DNA of 54,381 nt from Hungatella hathewayi WAL-18680 (GTDB lineage Bacteria; Bacillota; Clostridia; Lachnospirales; Lachnospiraceae): positions 1,994,148 to 2,048,528 of the forward strand of contig NZ_JH379027.1 in the NCBI RefSeq assembly GCF_000235505.1, read 5' to 3'. The notes beneath the pieces are model-generated. The model worked only from the letters and a program-made list of their open reading frames with translations, was not told where the DNA came from and did not search any database. Within the stretch, counting starts at the first letter, position 1. Every line of letters starts with the position of its first letter. Positions 50,371 through 54,381 of the stretch are shown here, piece after piece. Both the position numbers and the translations under genes were made by a program.

Positions 50371-50478
50371 ATGTACAATTCAAGAGCCATGATGATGAAT
50401 ATGTATATGATGAACGGCATGAATGTCATGTGCCGTATGTTCATGTGCGTAAAATCGAATGGCGATATGTCTGTGTAG
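50371..50478 (+). CDS. methionine-rich leader peptide (35 codons, 12 Met) upstream of metNIQ
   Basis: An open frame with a well-spaced ribosome site (GGAGG 50357-50361, nine bases before ATG) encodes 35 residues, of which 12 are Met: positions 1, 7-9, 11, 13, 14, 17, 20, 23, 25 and 33, plus two Cys. It lies between a strong promoter and an intrinsic terminator, upstream of a methionine importer operon. This is the classic design of a translated attenuator, in which ribosome stalling at scarce-amino-acid codons prevents termination. The codons around 50414-50436 can fold (ACGGCA with TGCCGT). GACTGTGA just after the stop (50479-50486) is partly complementary to TCAAAGTC, overlapping the terminator's 5' arm. 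That would link finishing the peptide to termination. Mechanism is inference. Confidence 0.75.
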   Translation: MYNSRAMMMNMYMMNGMNVMCRMFMCVKSNGDMSV

Positions 50479-50556
50479 ACTGTGATTGTAGATAGGAGAA
50501 TGATGGGAACGATGGGGGAATCGTAAGAGGATTACCGTCGTTTGTATAAAATTCAA

Positions 50557-50590
50557 AGTCGCAAGTCTGTATGGGCTTGCGGCTTTTTTG
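50557..50590 (+). terminator. attenuator-type intrinsic terminator before metN
   Basis: 9-bp stem (AGTCGCAAG at 50557-50565 with 50576-50584, one G-T pair), 10-base loop, six Ts. About 80 bases remain to metN. A competing 8-bp hairpin (50508-50515 with 50535-50542) lies upstream. The rest of the 492-base gap (50178-50669) shows no other gene. Confidence 0.88.
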
Positions 50591-50669
50591 CGTGGGTATG
50601 GAGACATGGCCTGGTGAAGCGGTGAGTATGTGAAGTGGGAAATGCGGGAGCAGGAGAGAGGAACAGAGG

Positions 50670-51776
50670 ATGGAACAGTCAATCATTCAGTTAAAGCATC
50701 TTGGAAAGGAATTTAGGACGGCGAACGGAACCGTCAAGGCGCTGGAGGACATCAACCTGGATATCAACCAGGGAGAGATATTCGGCATTATCGGACTCAG
50801 CGGCGCAGGAAAAAGCACGCTGGTGCGGTGTATCAACTACCTGGAGGTGCCTACGGCCGGCGAGGTGGTGTTTGAGGGCGTCAGCCTGACATCGTCATCG
50901 AAGAAGAACAGCAGCGGGAAACCGGCCACAGGGCGGAAGGCAAGAAAGGAACTGGAGCTGACCAGAAGGAAGGCGAGACAGTCCATGGGAATGATATTCC
51001 AGCAGTTCAACCTGCTGGCCCAGCGAAACGTCATCGACAATGTCTGTTTTCCGCTGGAGATAGCCAAGGTTCCCAGGAAAGAGGCGAGAGCCAGGGCGGA
51101 GGAACTGTTAAAGCTGGTGGGACTGGAGGAGAAGGGAAAATCCTATCCGGCCCAGTTATCCGGCGGACAGAAGCAGCGTGTGGCCATAGCCAGGGCGCTG
51201 GCCATCAACCCGAAGGTGATACTTTGTGACGAGGCCACCAGCGCGCTGGACCCCAATACCACCAAATCCATTTTGGGACTGTTAAAAGAGATTAACCGGA
51301 CCATGGGGATCACGGTGATTGTGATTACCCACGAGATGGCGGTGATCGAGGCCATCTGCGACCGGGTCGCCATCATTGACAAGAGCCATATCGCCGAGGT
51401 GGGAAATGTCTCCGACATTTTCTCGGAGCCCAAATCCGCAATCGGCCGCCAGTTGATTCTGGGGGACGCGGCGGAGCAGGTGAAGTTTGGGGAGTCCAGA
51501 CAGGTGCGGATTATCTTCGACGGGCGGGAGTCCACGGAGCCGGTGATATCCAATCTGGTGCTGGCCTGCAAGGTGCCGGTGAACATCATGTACGCGGCCA
51601 CCAAGGATGTGAATGGGACGGCCATGGGGCAGATGATTATCCAGCTGCCGGAAGATGAGGCGGATGCAAACCGGGTCATGAATTATTTGAAAACGATGAA
51701 GGTCATGTATGAGGAGATACCGCGTCTGCCGGAGCAGACATGGAACCGTGAGGAGGTGGCGGAAGATGACATTTGA
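50670..51776 (+). CDS. metN: methionine ABC transporter ATP-binding protein
   Basis: A 368-residue ATPase of the MetNIQ importer. Walker A GLSGAGKST, signature LSGGQKQRV, Walker B VILCDEATSALD, and H-loop VITHEM are present. A C-terminal NIL domain (about 275-350) follows, which binds methionine and inhibits transport when the cell is replete. Between the first strands and the Q-loop (GMIFQQFN) is a basic, Ser/Lys-rich insertion (about 70-105) longer than in typical MetN. ATG after GAGAGAGGAACAGAGG. Overlaps metI by 11 bases. Confidence 0.93.
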   Translation: MEQSIIQLKHLGKEFRTANGTVKALEDINLDINQGEIFGIIGLSGAGKSTLVRCINYLEVPTAGEVVFEGVSLTSSSKKNSSGKPATGRKARKELELTRRKARQSMGMIFQQFNLLAQRNVIDNVCFPLEIAKVPRKEARARAEELLKLVGLEEKGKSYPAQLSGGQKQRVAIARALAINPKVILCDEATSALDPNTTKSILGLLKEINRTMGITVIVITHEMAVIEAICDRVAIIDKSHIAEVGNVSDIFSEPKSAIGRQLILGDAAEQVKFGESRQVRIIFDGRESTEPVISNLVLACKVPVNIMYAATKDVNGTAMGQMIIQLPEDEADANRVMNYLKTMKVMYEEIPRLPEQTWNREEVAEDDI

Positions 51777-52431
51777 TGCGATAACAATGAAAATGCTGGG
51801 AACGGGAATTCTGGAGACGCTTTACATGACATTTTTGTCCTCCGCGATTGCGTATCTGATAGGAATTCCGCTGGGGATTGTGCTGGTGGTGGCCGATGAG
51901 GATGGGATTGCACCGTTACCGGCGCTGCAGAAGGCACTGGGACTGGTGATAAATCTGCTGCGCTCGGTTCCATTTATTATTCTGTTGATTATGGTTCTTC
52001 CATTTACCAGACTGGTGGTGGGAACGACTCTTGGCTCCAAGGCGGTTGTAGTTCCGTTAGTGATAGCGGCGGCGCCCTATGTGGCCCGGGTGGTGGAATC
52101 TTCTTTTAAAGAGGTGGATGCAGGCGTCATCGAGGCGGCAAAATCCATGGGGGCCAATACCTTTCAGATTATATGGAAGGTGCTGCTGCCGGAGGCGAAG
52201 CCATCGCTGCTGGTGGGCGCGGCCATTTCCGTGACAACGATTTTAGGATATTCCGCCATGGCAGGATTTGTGGGGGGCGGCGGCCTGGGAGCCATCGCCA
52301 TCAACTACGGTTACTACCGGTATGATGTGGAAATGATGCTGGTAACCGTTGCCATTCTCGTCATCATTGTCCAGATCATTCAGGAATCCGGCATGAAGCT
52401 GGCGAAGGTGGGAGATAAGAGAATCCGGTAA
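51766..52431 (+). CDS. metI: methionine ABC transporter permease
   Basis: A 221-residue membrane subunit with five hydrophobic segments. The EAA loop that docks to MetN appears as EAAKSMGANTFQIIWKVLLPEAKPS. Family features LLRSVPFIILLI and GGGGLGAIAINYGYYRYD are present. ATG 51766 follows AGGAGGTGG and begins MTFDAITMKML; the frame is open upstream within metN but is not supported. Translationally coupled to metN. Confidence 0.95.
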   Translation: MTFDAITMKMLGTGILETLYMTFLSSAIAYLIGIPLGIVLVVADEDGIAPLPALQKALGLVINLLRSVPFIILLIMVLPFTRLVVGTTLGSKAVVVPLVIAAAPYVARVVESSFKEVDAGVIEAAKSMGANTFQIIWKVLLPEAKPSLLVGAAISVTTILGYSAMAGFVGGGGLGAIAINYGYYRYDVEMMLVTVAILVIIVQIIQESGMKLAKVGDKRIR

Positions 52432-52542
52432 AGCGGCCGGGAGTGAACTTGGTTATGGGGGCATTTTAGACGCCCTGTAATAATAAACTTAAAAGGTCCA
52501 CATCTGCGAAGGCGGATATGGAAAAGAAGGAGGAGAACTATT

Positions 52543-53433
52543 ATGAAGAAGACATGGAGCATTATCGCGGCGGCAGTATTGACAGCAGGAACACTGGCAG
52601 GCTGTGGAGGCAAGGCGGCAGAGACTACCACGGCGGCGCCGGAGGCGGCCACCACCACAGCGGCAGGCGCAGAGGCCACAACGGCGGCGGAGAGCAAGGC
52701 GGATCTGGTACCCATCGTGGTAGGAGCGAGTCCGGCGCCTCATGCGGAGATTCTGGAGGCGGCCAGAGAGATTCTGGCGGAGCAGGGATATGATTTACAG
52801 ATTAAGGAATATACGGATTATGTGCAGCCGAACCTGGCACTGGATACCGGGGATTTGGACGCCAACTATTTTCAGCATTATCCATATTTAGAGCAGTTTA
52901 ACCAGGAGAGAGGCACCAAGATTTCTTCCGCGGCGGCCATTCACTATGAGCCATTCGGCATTTACGCCGGAAAGACCGCATCTCTGGACGCGCTGGCGGA
53001 CGGCGCGAAGGTAGCGGTGCCAAATGATGCCACCAACGAGGCGAGAGCGCTGCTGTTACTGGAGGCACAGGGGTTGATTAAGTTAAAAGAGGGCGCTGGT
53101 CTGAATGCCACCAAGAATGACGTGGTGGAGAACGTGAAAAAGCTGGATATCTTCGAGATTGAGGCGGCACAGATTCCCCGCTCCTTACAGGATGTGGATA
53201 TTGCCGTTATCAATGGTAACTATGCCATTGAGGCTGGCCTGAAGGTTTCCGACGCGCTGGCAATTGAGGATGCGGCTTCCATCGCGGCTACCACCTACGG
53301 CAACATTGTGGCGGTTCAGGAAGGTCATGAGAAGGACGACGCGATTCTGGCTCTGGTGGACGCGCTGACCAGCGATACGGTGAAGAAATTTATCGAAGAC
53401 AAGTATGCGGGAGCGGTTGTTCCGTTATTCTAA
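52543..53433 (+). CDS. metQ: methionine-binding lipoprotein
   Basis: A 296-residue substrate-binding lipoprotein of the NLPA/MetQ family. The lipobox LAGC marks Cys21 for modification by Lgt, followed by a low-complexity Ala/Thr linker (about 25-48). The mature part shows IVVGASPAPHAEILE, YTDYVQPNLAL, GDLDANYFQHYPYL, AVPNDATNEARALLLL and INGNYAIEAGL, all typical. AAGGAGG before ATG. Delivers methionine, and often methionine sulfoxide or D-Met in other species, to MetNI. Confidence 0.95.
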   Translation: MKKTWSIIAAAVLTAGTLAGCGGKAAETTTAAPEAATTTAAGAEATTAAESKADLVPIVVGASPAPHAEILEAAREILAEQGYDLQIKEYTDYVQPNLALDTGDLDANYFQHYPYLEQFNQERGTKISSAAAIHYEPFGIYAGKTASLDALADGAKVAVPNDATNEARALLLLEAQGLIKLKEGAGLNATKNDVVENVKKLDIFEIEAAQIPRSLQDVDIAVINGNYAIEAGLKVSDALAIEDAASIAATTYGNIVAVQEGHEKDDAILALVDALTSDTVKKFIEDKYAGAVVPLF

Positions 53434-53469
53434 CATTTCAGGATGAGAACTATCGACAGGAATCTCCGA

Positions 53470-53498
53470 TTTACAGGGGGTTCCTGTTGTTGTATAAT
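53470..53498 (+). promoter_or_regulatory. promoter of the DUF4190/DUF975 genes
   Basis: TTTACA at 53470-53475, 17 bases, TATAAT at 53493-53498. It overlaps a small inverted repeat (ACAGGAA...TTCCTGT, 53456-53488) that may end metQ transcription. Confidence 0.55.
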
Positions 53499-53555
53499 AT
53501 TGGAAGAGATTGCTTCGGACGGGGCGGCTCAAGTGGGAAGATAAAGGAGAATATT

Positions 53556-53867
53556 ATGGAACAGAAGAAGAATAGCAGTATGGCAGTCGCGTCCATGGTA
53601 CTGGGAATTTTGTCTATCGTGCTGTCCTGCTGCTGCTTTATGGGCGTGGGACTGGGCGCGCTGGCAGTGATATTTGCCCGGCTGGCCAAGGTGGAAGAGA
53701 AGATGGAAGGAAAGGCCGTGGCGGGCATGGTGACCGGGATTATCGGGATTGTGCTTGGAGTGGTGTCCATTTTCGTATGGGCGCTTCTGCTGGCGAATGA
53801 GAGTGGCAGCAGTCTCTTCGGGTATCTGCCGGAGATTGGAACAATGGTGAAGGGAGGACTGTTATGA
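53556..53867 (+). CDS. DUF4190-like small membrane protein
   Basis: 103 residues, two hydrophobic segments at about 9-40 and 57-82 separated by a short charged loop (RLAKVEEKMEGKA). The pattern MAVASMVLGILSIVLSCC ... GLGALAVIFAR ... GKAVAGMVTGIIGIVLG is that of DUF4190 proteins, whose function is unknown. ATG 53556 follows AAAGGAG. It overlaps the next gene by ATGA, so the two are coupled. Confidence 0.8.
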   Translation: MEQKKNSSMAVASMVLGILSIVLSCCCFMGVGLGALAVIFARLAKVEEKMEGKAVAGMVTGIIGIVLGVVSIFVWALLLANESGSSLFGYLPEIGTMVKGGLL

Positions 53868-54381
53868 AGACTTCCTATTCGCAGTTGAAAATGCAGGCCA
53901 GAAGGGCGCTTCTGGGGAATTACAGCCTGGCTATCGGGGCGGAGCTGGCCATGTACGGCATCACCATGGGCGTGATGATGGGGCTTGAGATGCTTCTGAT
54001 GATTGGCGCCGTGGTTGCGGCTCTGGCGAATGAAAATGCCATGACGGCGTACACGGTGGTGATGTTTGTTCTGATCTATGGGACGATATTCGGAGTGGAG
54101 ATGATGCTGACGCCGGGGGTGCTCCGGATGTATATGAATCTCTGTACCGGGCAGAAGGCGAAGGTGGGAGATATCTTTTTCGCCTTTAAGAACCATAGGG
54201 GGAAGTTTGTGCTGATTACGCTGGCTGTCGGTGTGATTATGATTGTTATCATGGCGCCGATGATCGTGCTGCTGATTGCCGTGGGAATGACCGGGGATGC
54301 CGGAGGATTTTTGGTGGCGTTTTCCGCGATTTACTGGATTTTACTTGGGGTGGCGACGGTGTATGTGCAGTTGACCTCGGT
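53864..54381 (+). CDS. DUF975-like integral membrane protein (partial)
   Basis: The first 172 codons of a gene that runs off the right edge. Starts KTSYSQLKMQARRALLGNYSLAIG, the R/N-rich amphipathic start typical of DUF975 proteins, then several long hydrophobic segments separated by MYMNLCTGQKAKVGDIFFAFKNH, the usual cytoplasmic loop. Function unknown; the family is common in Lachnospiraceae and other Firmicutes. Confidence 0.8.
   Translation, partial: MKTSYSQLKMQARRALLGNYSLAIGAELAMYGITMGVMMGLEMLLMIGAVVAALANENAMTAYTVVMFVLIYGTIFGVEMMLTPGVLRMYMNLCTGQKAKVGDIFFAFKNHRGKFVLITLAVGVIMIVIMAPMIVLLIAVGMTGDAGGFLVAFSAIYWILLGVATVYVQLTS

Noticed and set aside
50500-50526. Second mini-frame with three Met of eight codons after the leader peptide
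   Set aside because: Its AGGAG is only one to four bases from the ATGs, too close for efficient initiation. It could still be part of the leader but is not supported alone.

Overview
The window looks like a chromosome segment of a spore-forming, anaerobic Firmicute of the Clostridia, most probably a Lachnospiraceae member of the Enterocloster/Clostridium clostridioforme type. The evidence is the gene content: a dcw cell-division cluster that starts with mraZ and runs into ftsZ, spoIIGA and sigE, with sigG next to them; a Spo0E-like peptide; a type III pantothenate kinase; and AGGAGG ribosome sites with frequent TTG/GTG starts. The genus is inference from gene order and protein character, not from a search.

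Positions 1-13,463 hold a cell-surface system I do not recognise from any described family. It has two related cassettes. Cassette A (1-2365, left end cut off) encodes membrane-anchored proteins, two secreted subunit-like proteins and a 64-residue Cro/C1-type regulator. Cassette B (3780-13463) has the same order but is complete: a dedicated type I signal peptidase, a 1736-residue GLUG-repeat surface protein, three consecutive membrane-anchored paralogues, two secreted subunit-like proteins and a regulator identical in protein sequence to that of cassette A. Between them sit a tyrosine recombinase (2510-3367) and a 370-bp segment bounded by 25-bp inverted repeats (3396-3420 and 3741-3765, 21 of 25 positions identical). 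Inside it is a near-consensus promoter that now points left, away from cassette B. I read this as an invertible promoter that phase-varies the surface operon, shown here in the OFF orientation.

Positions 13,485-24,664 hold metabolic and envelope genes: a MATE exporter behind a promoter-terminator leader, a leftward three-gene ABC-2 exporter, a long palindromic element, an SGNH/MBOAT pair that looks like a polysaccharide O-acetylation machine, gltX, a UvrD-type helicase and a cobalamin adenosyltransferase gene with a one-base frameshift. Positions 24,736-27,547 carry a DUF1292 protein, ychF, lgt and a Spo0E-like peptide.

Positions 27,614-43,428 hold the dcw cluster (mraZ, rsmH, ftsL, two class B PBPs, mraY, murD, ftsW, murA, ftsQ, ftsZ) followed by spoIIGA-sigE and, in opposite orientation, sigG. 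mraZ is preceded by four 10-bp MraZ-type boxes. spoIIGA has a 21-bp-spaced promoter with a Spo0A-like box, as in the Spo0A-driven spoIIG promoter of Bacillus. From 43,534 come coaX and coaBC (CoA synthesis), an esterase-like hydrolase, prfC, yqeY and an M20 dipeptidase.

Positions 50,245-53,433 hold a metNIQ methionine importer. Its leader has no recognisable SAM riboswitch or T-box. It contains a strong promoter, a well-positioned 35-codon open frame with 12 Met codons, and an intrinsic terminator before metN: the layout of a ribosome-mediated (leader-peptide) attenuator responding to methionyl-tRNA. With the invertible promoter, this is the most interesting regulatory find in the window. The right end has two small membrane-protein genes (DUF4190-like, DUF975-like), the last cut off.
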